A DNA stretch of 64,000 bases from DASZRZ01 sp963732925 (GTDB lineage Bacteria; Acidobacteriota; Terriglobia; Terriglobales; Acidobacteriaceae), in assembly GCA_963732925.1 (NCBI GenBank), contig CAVTBJ010000009.1, forward strand, positions 62,001 through 126,000, written 5' to 3'. A program made the translations under genes and the position numbers. The notes under the pieces are model-generated. The model saw only the letters and a list, made by a program, of their open reading frames with translations. It was not told where the DNA came from and ran no database searches. Below, in pieces: positions 27,754-37,326 of this stretch; within the stretch, counting starts at the first letter, position 1; the number at the start of each line of letters is the position of its first letter.

Positions 27754-29748
27754 TCAAGCGACTTCGTCCACCGGTGCCGGAAGCGGCCCGGAGCTGTCCG
27801 CCGAATACGTCTTCGAGTATGCCGCCAGCGCCATCAGCGGGAAATACTGGGAATACAGGTGGTACTTCAAGTAGAACACGCGCGGAAATCCCGTGCCGGT
27901 GTATTCGGGATAGTGCCACGATCCTTCGGCTCCCTGAGTGCGCAACAGATATTCGATGCCCCGGGCCACCGAACCGCTGCGCGTGTCTCCCGCCGCCAAC
28001 AGGCCCAGCACGGCCCACGCGGTCTGCGAGGCGGTGCTGGGACCGACGCCGCGAGTGCGGGGATCATCATAGGACCCGCAGGTCTCGCCCCAGCCGCCAT
28101 CGGGGTTCTGCACCATGCGCAGCCATTCGGCAGCCTGCTGGATGTAGGGTTCGTTCTGGTGGGTGCCCATAGCCTCCAGGCCGCGCAGAGCGCACATTGT
28201 GCCGTAGATGTAATTCACTCCCCAGCGCCCGAACCAGGCGCCGTCCGCCTCCTGTTCGCTCAGAAGGTAGCGAAGCGCCCGCCGAACGGCGGGATGCTCG
28301 CGGGTGAAACCTCGCGCCGCCAGCATCTCCAGCACCCGGCCGGTGATATCCGCCGTAGGAGGATCGAGCATGGCGTTATGGTCGGCGAAGGGAATGTACT
28401 GGAACATCATTTTGTCGTTGTCGCGATCGAACGACGCCCAGCCGCCGCCACGGCACTGCATGGCCAGTTCCCAGGCAACGGCGCGGTCCATGGTCTCCTG
28501 CAGGTAGCGGCCGTCGGGATACTCCACGTGGCCGAGTGAGAGCAGCACCTGCGCGGTATCGTCCACGTCGGGATAGAACTCGTTATTGAATTCGAAGTAC
28601 CAGCCCGCAGGCTGCACATTGCGCACCTTCACGGCCCAGTCGCCCGTGTGGGTAACCTGCTTCCGCAGCAGGAAGTCGGCGGCCTTGAGCATTCGAGGAT
28701 GGTTGCGCGGCACGCCGGACTCTCCCAGCGCGAACAGGGCATAGGCGGTGTCCCACACCGGGGGCTTACAGGGCTGCATGCGGAAGGTTTCTTCCTCTTC
28801 AATGCCAAGAGCTTCGAACTCATCCATGGCGCGGATGAACTGGGGATCGTCTCCCGAATGGCCCAAACAGGCCAGCGCGATAATGGCGTTCATCATGGCT
28901 GGATAAATCGCTCCCAGCCCGTCGCTGCGCTCAAAACGCTCCAGCATCCACTGCTCGGCCCTCTTCAGGGCCAGGGAGCGCAGGGGGCGGATATGCACCC
29001 GCTCGAACCAGTGCGTCATGCGGTCGAAGAACAGAAAGAAATTGCGCCAGCTCAGCAGCCTGCGGGACCACTTGAGGTGCAGCCGGGCGTTCTGCATGTT
29101 TCCGCCGGGGAACAACTCCTGAATTCCCTGCTCTGGCCGGATCTTTTTGTAGGGCTTTTTCGCATACACAATGGCCAGCGGAATGAAGATGGCCCGCGAC
29201 CAGGAAGAAATCTCGTAGATGTTGAACCAGAACCAGTTGGGAAAGAGCACAATTTCCGGCGGAATGGCGGGCACGGCGTCCCAGTCATACTGGCCAAAGA
29301 AGCAGAGATAGATTTTGGTGTAGGTGTTAGCGCTGATGACGCCTCCGAGGGCGTCAATGCAGGCGCGGGCGCGCAGAAGAACCGGATCGCCCGCGCTGTA
29401 CCCCATCAGCTTCAGGGCGAAGTAGCCCTTCACCGTGGCGCTGATGTCGGAGGGTCCGCCGTTATAGATCGGCCAGCCTCCATCCTGGTTTTGATGATTC
29501 AGGATCCAGCGCACTGCCTTGCGCATCTTGCCGGGATCGCCCGTCCCGAGAAGGGTGTGCATGGTGATGTAGTCAGATTCCAGGGTGCTGTCGGCTTCCA
29601 GTTCGCCGCACCAGTAGCCGTCTTCGTCCTGAATGGAGAACAAATAATCCTGAGCGGCCTGCTTCGCTGCCCGCACGCGAGGACGCATTTCCTCAGAACT
29701 GACCCCACCCAGAGCAGCTGGGACGGCGGTGCCCGGAACGTTCTGCAT
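27754..29748 (-). CDS. shc: Squalene-hopene cyclase
   Basis: Membrane-associated class II triterpene cyclase that turns squalene into hopene and hopanol. The catalytic DxDD motif is visible as YPDVDDTAQVL near residue 392. QW repeats recur along the protein (for example QNQDGGWPIY, CRGGGWASFDRDND, EADGAWFGRWGVNYIYGT, QNPDGGWGETCGSYDD, GAEGSWHYPEYTGTGFPRVF; parts only). 664 residues, complete and in one frame. It starts two bases from the end of ispH and precedes hpnH, so the three form a single minus-strand unit. Confidence 0.97.
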   Translation of the reverse strand: MQNVPGTAVPAALGGVSSEEMRPRVRAAKQAAQDYLFSIQDEDGYWCGELEADSTLESDYITMHTLLGTGDPGKMRKAVRWILNHQNQDGGWPIYNGGPSDISATVKGYFALKLMGYSAGDPVLLRARACIDALGGVISANTYTKIYLCFFGQYDWDAVPAIPPEIVLFPNWFWFNIYEISSWSRAIFIPLAIVYAKKPYKKIRPEQGIQELFPGGNMQNARLHLKWSRRLLSWRNFFLFFDRMTHWFERVHIRPLRSLALKRAEQWMLERFERSDGLGAIYPAMMNAIIALACLGHSGDDPQFIRAMDEFEALGIEEEETFRMQPCKPPVWDTAYALFALGESGVPRNHPRMLKAADFLLRKQVTHTGDWAVKVRNVQPAGWYFEFNNEFYPDVDDTAQVLLSLGHVEYPDGRYLQETMDRAVAWELAMQCRGGGWASFDRDNDKMMFQYIPFADHNAMLDPPTADITGRVLEMLAARGFTREHPAVRRALRYLLSEQEADGAWFGRWGVNYIYGTMCALRGLEAMGTHQNEPYIQQAAEWLRMVQNPDGGWGETCGSYDDPRTRGVGPSTASQTAWAVLGLLAAGDTRSGSVARGIEYLLRTQGAEGSWHYPEYTGTGFPRVFYLKYHLYSQYFPLMALAAYSKTYSADSSGPLPAPVDEVA

Positions 29749-29750
29749 GC

Positions 29751-30749
29751 TTACTCCCGGGCGCCCACACCCATCCCGGTTCCCGCCTTCGGGGGGGCAC
29801 TGGCGATGGCTTCTACGATCTCCGGGGGCAATCCGAAGCGTACGTGCTCCGGCATGACCTCGACTTCACGCACGTTGGTGAAGCCCTGGGTCGCAAGATG
29901 CCGCACGGTTTCTTCCACCAGAACCTCGGGGGCGGAAGCCCCTGCCGTAAGGGCCAGGATCTTCACTCCTTGCAGCCACTCGGGACGGATCGCCTTGTAG
30001 TTTTCGATCAGGTAGGCCTTGGTCCGAAGGTTCTGCGCAACCTCCACCAGACGGTTGGAATTGGAACTGTTATCCGACCCCACCACCAGCAACAGGTCGG
30101 CGTCTGCGGTGACATGCCTGACCGCGGTCTGGCGGTTTTCCGTGGCATAGCAGATGTCCTGCGCCGCCGGACCCTGAATTTCCGGAAACTTCTTTTTCAA
30201 GGCGACGACAATCTCGCGCGTCTCTTCCAGGCTGAGCGTGGTCTGGGTCAGATAAGCCACGCGGGTGGTGTCGGGCACCTGCAGGCGCTCCACCTCTTCC
30301 ACGGAGCCTACTACCTGGGTCGCTTCTGGAACTTCGCCCATGGTGCCAATCACTTCATCGTGGTCGCGGTGACCGATCAGGATGAGGGAATGGCCCTCAT
30401 GCGCGAAGCGTACGGCTTCCACGTGGACCTTGGTCACCAGCGGGCAGGTGGCGTCAATCACCCGCAACTTGCGCCGGGCGCTATCCTCGCGCACCTCCGG
30501 CGCAACCCCGTGAGCACTGTAGATCACGCGCTGTCCCTCCGGGACTTCGCTGACATTGTCGACAAAAATCGCTCCCTTGGCGGCGAGCTCATCGACCACG
30601 TAGCGGTTATGCACAATTTCCTTGCGCACGTAAATCGGAGGTCCGAATGTATCCAGCGCGATGCGCACAATATCAATCGCCCGTACCACTCCGGCGCAGA
30701 AGCCCCGCGGCTTCAGCAACAGCACAGTTTTTGGTTCAGCGGCGGCCAT
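29751..30749 (-). CDS. ispH: 4-hydroxy-3-methylbut-2-enyl diphosphate reductase
   Basis: Last enzyme of the MEP isoprenoid pathway, a 4Fe-4S reductase giving IPP and DMAPP. The three cluster cysteines are at residues 18 (KPRGFCAGV), 102 (DATCPLVTK) and 200 (QDICYATENRQ). His and Thr substrate-binding motifs are present in EIVHNRYVV, YSAHGVAP, GHRDHDEVIGT and YLTQTTLS. 332 residues; a C-terminal Gly-rich tail extends a few residues beyond the core. It is immediately upstream of shc, so precursor supply and hopanoid cyclisation are encoded together. Confidence 0.96.
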   Translation of the reverse strand: MAAAEPKTVLLLKPRGFCAGVVRAIDIVRIALDTFGPPIYVRKEIVHNRYVVDELAAKGAIFVDNVSEVPEGQRVIYSAHGVAPEVREDSARRKLRVIDATCPLVTKVHVEAVRFAHEGHSLILIGHRDHDEVIGTMGEVPEATQVVGSVEEVERLQVPDTTRVAYLTQTTLSLEETREIVVALKKKFPEIQGPAAQDICYATENRQTAVRHVTADADLLLVVGSDNSSNSNRLVEVAQNLRTKAYLIENYKAIRPEWLQGVKILALTAGASAPEVLVEETVRHLATQGFTNVREVEVMPEHVRFGLPPEIVEAIASAPPKAGTGMGVGARE

Positions 30750-30925
30750 TCGGCTCCTGTTCTTTCATCGGCTTGGCCCAGTTTAGGCCCACTCCTACAC
30801 ATGAAAAACTAGCGTATGGGGTGGGCATGCGTCAATGTAAAGGGCAGAAACCCTTGGAATTAGCAGGGATTGGCGAAAAAACTGCACTGGGCGGAGATGG
30901 CTTCCCTGGACGTGGCCCTCCGGGG

Positions 30926-32641
30926 TCAGATGTTAGCCTTCAGCATCTGCTCGGCGTGCCGGAGAGACGTTTCGGTCAATTGCGCCCCACTGAGCATGCG
31001 GGCGACTTCCCGGGTGCGTTCGTCCGCGCCCAGGCGCCGGATGCTGGTTACGGTTCGCCCTCCGATTTCCTTCTTTTCAATCACATAATGATGGTCTGCA
31101 AAGGCGGCAATCTGGGGCAGATGCGTGACGCAGAGTACCTGTGCAGACTCCGCCAAGGTCTTCAGCTTGCGACCCACGGCTTCGGCGGCGCGGCCCCCGA
31201 TTCCGCTATCGATCTCATCGAAAACCAGCGTGCGCTGTTCGGCTTTGCCGGATTTGCCGGACCTCGGGTGCGCCAATGCAACCTTCAGCGCCAGCATCAC
31301 CCGGGACAACTCGCCTCCCGAGGCAATCTTCTCCACCGGTCCCAAAGGTTCTCCCGGGTTGGCGGAGATGAGGTAGCTCACAGCGTCGAAGCCCTTTTCG
31401 GTCCAGTCGGACTGGTCTTCCGCGCAGCTGACCTCGATGTGAAAGCGCGCCTTCATGGCCAGATCGTTGATCTGCTGTTCAACCTGCTTCTGCAACTTCC
31501 TGGCGGCAGCCTGGCGCTGGCGGGAGAGTTCGCGGGCGGATTCCAGATAGCCGGCGGCAGCGGCCTCCAGTTGCCGCCGCAGGTCTTTCAGGATTTCGTC
31601 TTTATTCTCGATATCGCGCAGCTTGCCGGTGACCTCTTCGCCGTAGGCGATCACTTCCCCCAGAGTCTTGCCGTACTTACGCTTGAGCCGGTCGAGCAGG
31701 GCTAGCCGGTCTTCAATTTCGGCCAGCCGCCCGGGAGAAGCATTGATTCCCCCGGCATAGTCGCGCAGCGCCATGGCCACGTCCTCGGCAGCAATGCGCG
31801 CCGACTCCAGCGCAACAGCCTGCTCTTTCCACCGCGGCTCGTAGCGGGCTAGATCCTGCAATTGCCGGGCCGCGGCACGCAGCGAGGCCGCCGCGGAAAC
31901 CTCGCCTTCATATAACAGCTCATAGCTGGCATTGGCTAGGGTATGGATCTTCTCCGCATTGGCGAGCAGCCGCTTTTCCCCCTCCAGGCGCTCGTCTTCT
32001 TCTTCCGCCTGGAGCCGGGCCATATCGATTTCCTTCTTCTGGAAGCTCCACAAGTCCACCATGCGCAGACGGTCCCGCTCGTCGCGTTCGAGTTCGGCAA
32101 TGCGGTCGCGCAGCGACCTCCAGTTCTGGAATCGATCTGCGAGGGTCCGCAGATCGCAGCCGGCGGCCGAGTCCAGCAGCTCGAGGCGCGCGCCGGCATC
32201 GAAAGCAAACAGCGATTCGTTCTGCGCGTGGATGGTGCTGAGCGCCGGGGCTAGCTGCTTCAGCACCGCCACGGTGGCGGGCTGGTTGTTGACGAAGACG
32301 CGGCCCCGGCCGTTGGCCCCGATTTCTCTCCGCAGAATTAACTCGTCCACGGCCACGCCGACCGCGCCGTCCACAGGAGCGTCCGTATCGAGGCCATTGG
32401 TTTCGAGAATGGCACGGATGGCGGTACCCGGGGGACGGAATACGGCGGCCACCACCGCCTTCTCCGCGCCGTGCCTCACCACCTCGGGGCTGGCTTTTTC
32501 GCCCAACATCAGCGCCAGAGCATCAATCAGGATGGACTTTCCGGCTCCGGTCTCGCCTGTGAGCAGGTTCAGACCGGGCGCGAACTCCACCACCAGGTGG
32601 TCAACGATGGCGTAATTCTCAAGGCGCAGTTCCAGCAACAC
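30926..32641 (-). CDS. recN: DNA repair protein RecN
   Basis: SMC-like ATPase for recombinational repair of double-strand breaks. Walker A is GETGAGKSILIDAL (residues 29-42, following LENYAIVDHLVVEFAPGLN). A long central coiled coil is visible (for example EEEDERLEGEKRLLANAEK). The C-terminal ABC signature is ASGGELSRVMLALK, followed by Walker B LVFDEIDSGIGG and the final VLCVTHLPQIAAFADHH. 571 residues, full length and unbroken. Start ATG MLLELRLENY is standard for the family. The roughly 180-base gap to ispH holds no clear gene. Confidence 0.96.
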   Translation of the reverse strand: MLLELRLENYAIVDHLVVEFAPGLNLLTGETGAGKSILIDALALMLGEKASPEVVRHGAEKAVVAAVFRPPGTAIRAILETNGLDTDAPVDGAVGVAVDELILRREIGANGRGRVFVNNQPATVAVLKQLAPALSTIHAQNESLFAFDAGARLELLDSAAGCDLRTLADRFQNWRSLRDRIAELERDERDRLRMVDLWSFQKKEIDMARLQAEEEDERLEGEKRLLANAEKIHTLANASYELLYEGEVSAAASLRAAARQLQDLARYEPRWKEQAVALESARIAAEDVAMALRDYAGGINASPGRLAEIEDRLALLDRLKRKYGKTLGEVIAYGEEVTGKLRDIENKDEILKDLRRQLEAAAAGYLESARELSRQRQAAARKLQKQVEQQINDLAMKARFHIEVSCAEDQSDWTEKGFDAVSYLISANPGEPLGPVEKIASGGELSRVMLALKVALAHPRSGKSGKAEQRTLVFDEIDSGIGGRAAEAVGRKLKTLAESAQVLCVTHLPQIAAFADHHYVIEKKEIGGRTVTSIRRLGADERTREVARMLSGAQLTETSLRHAEQMLKANI

Positions 32642-32939
32642 GGGGAGACTTTAATTTGAAATTGGCGATTTGTAATTCGTAATTTTGGCAGTGTTGCTTT
32701 TGGACGTAAAGGCTGTGGAAATCCGGCAACTGAATCTCTGCTTCTGCTCAAGGTGGCCTCGGCATACAACATCGCTGTTGCAGGCTTTCGCCCTGCCATC
32801 GCAGATCTTACGAAAACCACAATTCCCAATGGCAAATTCGAAACTCCTATTGACATCAGGTGTTCGCCTGCTCGGAAGGGGCGGGAAAGCTGTTCTATAA
32901 TCGGTAAAAGTAGCCGTAAGGGGAAATAACCGTTACCCG
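32642..32939. other. Divergent gap between recN and tolQ
   Basis: About 300 bases with AT-rich patches (around 32650-32690 and 32815-32850) and no convincing gene. TATAAT at 32896-32901 is a good -10 candidate for the tol operon; a TTGACA at 32850-32855 is too far upstream to pair with it. AGGGGA near 32918 is about 17 bases before the tolQ ATG. Confidence 0.4.
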
Positions 32940-33659
32940 ATGCCAAATCTGTTTCTATTTGCCTATGCCATCGGCGATGAGATCGTAAGCCTGCTGGGAC
33001 AGAGCGGTCCTGTCGTATGGGCGATTCTGGTGATTCTGGGTTTTTTCAGCATCTTCTCCTGGGCCATCATGATTTCGCGCGCGCGCACGTTCCGCCGGGC
33101 CAGGGCGCAGAGCAGCAAGTTCCTGCGGGCCTTTCGCCGGGTGCAGCGCTTCCAAGATATTGCCGCCGTTTCCGAGCAGTTCAAGCCCAGCCCGCTGGTT
33201 GCGGTATTTGAAGCGGGCTACGAAGAGATGCGCCGCCAGGGCGCAGGGCGCAATACTCTTGCTGTGCAGCGGGCGATGCAGATCGCCTCCACCGAGGAAC
33301 TCACGCGTCTGGAATACCGGCTTCCCTGGCTTGCGACGTGCGGCTCGGTGACCCCGTTCATCGGCCTGTTCGGAACGGTTTGGGGCATCATCGGAGCGTT
33401 CCACGGGCTGGGCACGGAAGGCGCCGCCACCATCCGCGCGGTCGCGCCCGGCATCTCCGAAGCCTTGATTGCTACGGCCGCCGGCCTGTTCGTGGCCATT
33501 CCGGCGGTGATTGCCTACAACCAGTTTGGCAACAGCATTCGCGAGTTCGGCACGGCCATGGACAATTTCAGCCTGGAGATGATGAACACGGTGGAGCGCA
33601 TCGCGAGTCCGGCTCCAGCTCCCCGTGCTGTAATGGCCGAGGCCCCGGAGTTGCGCTGA
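32940..33659 (+). CDS. tolQ: TolQ / ExbB-type proton channel protein
   Basis: Inner-membrane subunit of the Tol proton-driven motor. 239 residues with three membrane segments (about 17-40, 130-155 and 170-195). Typical text includes LVILGFFSIFSWAIMISRA, EYRLPWLATCGSVTPFIGLFGTVWGI (quoted as CGSVTPFIGLFGTVWGI) and ALIATAAGLFVAIPAVIAYN. First gene of a tol operon followed by tolR, a tonB/tolA-like gene, tolB, pal and cpoB, so TolQ rather than ExbB or MotA. The stop codon shares a base with the tolR start (TGATG). Confidence 0.93.
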   Translation: MPNLFLFAYAIGDEIVSLLGQSGPVVWAILVILGFFSIFSWAIMISRARTFRRARAQSSKFLRAFRRVQRFQDIAAVSEQFKPSPLVAVFEAGYEEMRRQGAGRNTLAVQRAMQIASTEELTRLEYRLPWLATCGSVTPFIGLFGTVWGIIGAFHGLGTEGAATIRAVAPGISEALIATAAGLFVAIPAVIAYNQFGNSIREFGTAMDNFSLEMMNTVERIASPAPAPRAVMAEAPELR

Positions 33660-34093
33660 TGGCGTTTACGGACACAAGCGGGCGCACGCGCTCGTCGCTG
33701 AGCGAAATCAACATAACCCCTTTCGTGGACGTGGTGCTGGTGCTGCTGATCATTTTTATGCTCACGGCGCCCATCATCCAGTCGGGAATCGAGGTCGACG
33801 TTCCCAAGACGCGCACGGTGAAGCAGATCACCGAGGAGCGGGTGGTGATCAGCATCGACCGCCAGCAGAAGGTGTACATGGGCGACGCTCCGGTGAACGT
33901 CAACGAGATCCCGGACCGGTTGCGCGCCCGTGTGAAAGATCCGCAACACCAGGCAATTTACCTTCGCGCGGACGAGAATGTTCCCTTCGGCGCGTTTGCC
34001 ACGGTCATGGATGCCGTGAAGCAGGCCGGCATCACGAACATCAGCATCGTAACGCAGCCGCTGACGGGATCGCCCACGCGGGCCGCGCAATAA
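33659..34093 (+). CDS. tolR: TolR / ExbD-type protein
   Basis: Single-pass inner-membrane partner of TolQ, 144 residues. The membrane segment carries the essential Asp (D24) in INITPFVDVVLVLLIIFML. The periplasmic domain (EERVVISIDRQQKVYMG, IYLRADENVPFGAFATVMDAVKQAG, parts) is the ExbD/TolR fold. Start ATG overlaps the tolQ stop, indicating coupled translation. Confidence 0.94.
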   Translation: MAFTDTSGRTRSSLSEINITPFVDVVLVLLIIFMLTAPIIQSGIEVDVPKTRTVKQITEERVVISIDRQQKVYMGDAPVNVNEIPDRLRARVKDPQHQAIYLRADENVPFGAFATVMDAVKQAGITNISIVTQPLTGSPTRAAQ

Positions 34094-34125
34094 CCGGACG
34101 CAGCCAAACCTGAATGCATGCAACG

Positions 34126-34960
34126 GCGGACATCTTTACCCATCGCGAGAGCTGGCGGAACCCGCTGGCCTGGTCGATTGCGCTGCATCTGGCGCTATTC
34201 GGCAGTCTGGTGCTATGGGGAGCGGTGCTAGGACGAAGCGGCGAGGGATGGGGAGGGGCCACCAGCGCCGGCGGCGCGATCAGCGCGACGCTGGTAAACA
34301 ATATTCCGCTTCCCGCTACGCCGGTGCCGACGGAAAACATTCTGGCCAACCAGTCGAAGGGACTTTCGCAAAGCCTGCCGCCGGCAACAGGCTGCCAAGC
34401 CTGAGCCGGAGGCGATTCCCATTCCCGACAGCAAAGTCAAAGTCCGGCCCGCGCCGGTGGAGCGCCCGGTGGAGCAGCCGCAGGCGAAGCAACCGGCTCC
34501 GGCGCAGACGGCCAAGGCTCAGCCAAAGCGGCCGGTTCCGCCACCGCCGCCCACGTCCAACGTAGTTCCCTTTGGAGAAGGCGGGCCGGTCAGCGGACCT
34601 TACGGTTCGTTCTCCGCGGAAAATACCAAGGGAGGTTTCGGTTTCACCGGTACAAGCGGGGGCGACTTCGGCTCGCGTTTCGCGTGGTACGTTGACGGGG
34701 TGCGCCGCAAGGTTTCCGAAAACTGGCTCAAGTATGAAGTGGATCCGAATCTTCACGATGCCAACCGGGTCTTCATCACGTTTGAGATTACCCGCTCCGG
34801 CCAACCCACTAACGTACAGTTGAGCCAGTCCAGCGGAATCCCCTCCCTGGACACGTCCGCGGTGCGGGCCATCCAGCGCATTGATACTTTTGGTCCCCTG
34901 CCCAAGGATTACCCCGGAAGCAGGGTTTCTGTGGAATTCTGGTTTGACTACCGGCGCTGA
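34126..34960 (+). CDS. TonB/TolA-like energy-transducing protein (frameshift near 34385)
   Basis: Periplasm-spanning protein in the TolA position of the tol operon. The N-terminus has one membrane segment (NPLAWSIALHLALFGSLVLWGAVL). A Pro/Ala/Lys-rich spacer follows, and the C-terminal TonB-type domain is VDGVRRKVSENWLKYEVDPN, FITFEITRSGQPTNVQLSQSSG and RVSVEFWFDYRR (parts). The frame breaks near 34385, where the first frame stops at TGA; removing one A or adding two bases restores the Pro/Glu-rich continuation. The first codon is taken near 34114-34126 and is not certain. It links the inner-membrane TolQR motor to TolB/Pal; this is inferred from position. Confidence 0.8.
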
Positions 34961-34979
34961 GAGTGCCAGGAGCTGAATT

Positions 34980-36386
34980 TTGCGCATTGGCAGTGGGCTG
35001 ATTCGAAGTAATATGTCGTTCCAAGAGATGTTTCCGAATCGAACGACAAAAAAAGGGTTGTGGACGCTGGTTCTGTGTGTTCTGCTGGCGGCGCCTCTGC
35101 TCAGCCTGCCGGCGGCTGCCCAGGAAGACTGGATTCGCACCGGCACCGGCCTGGGCGTGGAGCGGGTGCGCCTGGCGGTCCCCGAGTTCCAGCCTTTGGC
35201 CGCGACCCCGCAACTCGGCAAGCTGCGCGACGTCTTCGATCAGACCTTGTGGAACGACCTGGAGTACGCCGGTATCTTCGATATGGTTTCCCGCAGCTTC
35301 TACCCCCTGGATGTTCCGGGACGTCCGGACCAGGTGAAGCTTGAAGCCTGGGGCAATCCTCCGCCCAATGCCGGCATGCTGACCTTCGGCAATATCAATA
35401 TGGCGGGAGACGACCTGGTGGTACAAGGTTGGCTATATGACGTGAAGAACACGAACTCGCCACAGGTTCTGGGCAAGCAGTACCGCGAAGCAGGCACCGA
35501 GGACAACGCCCGGCTGATCGCCCATCGCTTTGCCGATGAGATCATTTTCCGCCTGGGCGGCGGCGTTCCCGGCATCGCCGAGAGCAAGCTGTTCTTCGTC
35601 AGCAACCGCAGCGGACACAAGGAAATCTGGTCCATGGACTATGACGGCGCGAACCAGAAGCAACTGACGCATCTGGGCACGATTGCGCTTTCTCCGCGGA
35701 TCTCGCCTGACGGCAGCCGGGTGGCATTCAGCGCCGATCGTGGCGGCTTCCAACTGATGATGTATTCCCTCGACCTGGGACGGCTGGTCACCTTCCCCAA
35801 GTTCGGCGGCACCAACATTTCTCCAGCATGGTCGCCCGATGGCAGCAAGCTCATCTTCTCTTCTTCGCGCACTGGAGACCCGGAGCTTTACTCGGTGAGT
35901 GCCAGCGGGACCGACCTGCGACGCATCACCGCCTACCGCGGTCCTGATGTTTCTCCGGTATTCAATGCGAAAACGGGAGCGCAGATCGCCTGGGTCACGG
36001 GGCGCAGCGGACTGCCACAGATCTACACCATGGACGCGGACGGCGCCAATCCCCAGCAACTCACGGACGAGGGCTACGCGGTTTCCCCGTCATGGTCGCC
36101 GAACGGGCAACTGCTGGCGTTTGCCTGGATTCGCCACTATGGCCCGGGCGCTCCCGGCGGACAGGATATTTACATCATGGACGTCGCCAGCCGGAAATTC
36201 GTGCAATTGACCCATGACGCGGGGATGAACGATTCCCCATCCTGGTCGCCCGACGGAAGACACATCGTATTCCAGTCGACCCGGACGGGCACGGATCAGA
36301 TTTGGAGCATGCTGGCGGATGGGACACAGCAGCGCCAGTTGACCAAATCAGGGCGGAATTCGCAGCCCAACTGGAGTTGGAAGTAG
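34980..36386 (+). CDS. tolB: Tol-Pal system beta-propeller protein TolB
   Basis: Periplasmic protein binding Pal and the TonB/TolA-like partner. A signal peptide (LWTLVLCVLLAAPLLSLPAAAQ) is followed by the TolB N-terminal domain (VRLAVPEFQPLAATPQLGKL) and six or so propeller repeats marked by SPDGSRVAFSADRGG, SPAWSPDGSKLIFSSSRTG, SPSWSPNGQLLAFAW and SPSWSPDGRHIVFQSTRTG. 468 residues from TTG 34980; ATGs at 35013 or 35028 give more usual leader lengths. Unbroken. The gene follows the TonB-like gene by about 20 bases. Confidence 0.94.
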   Translation: MRIGSGLIRSNMSFQEMFPNRTTKKGLWTLVLCVLLAAPLLSLPAAAQEDWIRTGTGLGVERVRLAVPEFQPLAATPQLGKLRDVFDQTLWNDLEYAGIFDMVSRSFYPLDVPGRPDQVKLEAWGNPPPNAGMLTFGNINMAGDDLVVQGWLYDVKNTNSPQVLGKQYREAGTEDNARLIAHRFADEIIFRLGGGVPGIAESKLFFVSNRSGHKEIWSMDYDGANQKQLTHLGTIALSPRISPDGSRVAFSADRGGFQLMMYSLDLGRLVTFPKFGGTNISPAWSPDGSKLIFSSSRTGDPELYSVSASGTDLRRITAYRGPDVSPVFNAKTGAQIAWVTGRSGLPQIYTMDADGANPQQLTDEGYAVSPSWSPNGQLLAFAWIRHYGPGAPGGQDIYIMDVASRKFVQLTHDAGMNDSPSWSPDGRHIVFQSTRTGTDQIWSMLADGTQQRQLTKSGRNSQPNWSWK

Positions 36387-36522
36387 GACAGCCCGCAGTT
36401 CCGGCCGTGTTGTGCAGTGCCGCGGCCGGCTTACGGAGCAGGAACCGGCATAGCGATCGGACCGCTCCTTACCATTTTGCCGTCGAGGCATTTGCGAGCA
36501 CGAGTTCGCATTGGAGGATGAG

Positions 36523-37263
36523 GTGAAGCAAAGTAGAAAGTGGATTGTGTTGTTCATCACCCTGGCGGCGGTCCTGTTGTTGGGCGCCTGCCACCATAAA
36601 CAGGCTGCGGCCCCGCCGCCACCACCGCCCCCCCCGCCGCCGCCGCGTCCAACGGCTACGATTAGCGTCAACCCGGATTCCGTCCAGGCTGGCCAGTCCG
36701 CCACGCTTACCTGGCAAACGCAGAACGCGACCGATGTCTCCATTGACAATGGAGTGGGCAGCGTGCAGCCCAGCGGCACCCAGCAGGTCACACCGTCGCA
36801 ATCAACCACTTACACGCTGACCGCCCGCGGTGCTGGCGGAAGCGCCGACGCCACGGCACGCGTCACGGTAACGCAGCCTCCGCCGCCGCCGGCTCCCCAG
36901 CCAACGGTGAGCGAGCAGGAGATGTTTAACCAGAATATTCAGGACATCTTCTTTGATTACGACAAGTACGACGTTCGGTCGGATCAGCAGTCACGGTTGC
37001 AGGCAGACGCCACCTGGCTGAACCAGCATCCGAATGTCGATTTCACCATTGAGGGCCACTGTGATGAACGAGGTTCCACCGAGTACAATCTGGCCCTGGG
37101 CGACAACCGCGCCAATGCCGTAAAGAACGCCCTGGTGCAGGACGGCATCGATGCCAGCCGCATTCGCACTATCAGCTACGGCAAGGAAAAACCGTTCTGC
37201 ACCGAGTCGAATGAGGAGTGCTGGCAGCAGAACCGGCGCGGGCATTTCGTCTACGGTAAGTGA
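36523..37263 (+). CDS. pal: Peptidoglycan-associated lipoprotein Pal with inserted Ig-like domain
   Basis: Outer-membrane lipoprotein tethering the membrane to peptidoglycan. I chose GTG 36523: GGAGG ends five bases before it. The lipobox is LLLGAC with Cys23. A poly-proline stretch of about eleven residues follows, then a domain of about 75 residues (ATISVNPDSVQAGQSATLTW, TYTLTARGAGGSADATARVTV) with an Ig-like beta pattern, a second Pro run, and the OmpA/Pal peptidoglycan-binding domain (DIFFDYDKYDVRSDQQ, FTIEGHCDERGSTEYNLALG, RANAVKNALVQDG). Pal from Escherichia coli has neither the Pro runs nor the Ig-like insert. Confidence 0.92.
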   Translation: MKQSRKWIVLFITLAAVLLLGACHHKQAAAPPPPPPPPPPPRPTATISVNPDSVQAGQSATLTWQTQNATDVSIDNGVGSVQPSGTQQVTPSQSTTYTLTARGAGGSADATARVTVTQPPPPPAPQPTVSEQEMFNQNIQDIFFDYDKYDVRSDQQSRLQADATWLNQHPNVDFTIEGHCDERGSTEYNLALGDNRANAVKNALVQDGIDASRIRTISYGKEKPFCTESNEECWQQNRRGHFVYGK

Positions 37264-37326
37264 ACAGCCAAAACGCGCACAAGCGGCGCGTCGCGGTTAA
37301 TCAGCTTGGGTCAGTCCGCCACTAAG

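Noticed and set aside
32648..32847. Degenerate AT-rich inverted repeat between recN and tolQ
   Set aside because: The two patches are only loosely complementary when aligned by eye, too weak to report as a repeat.
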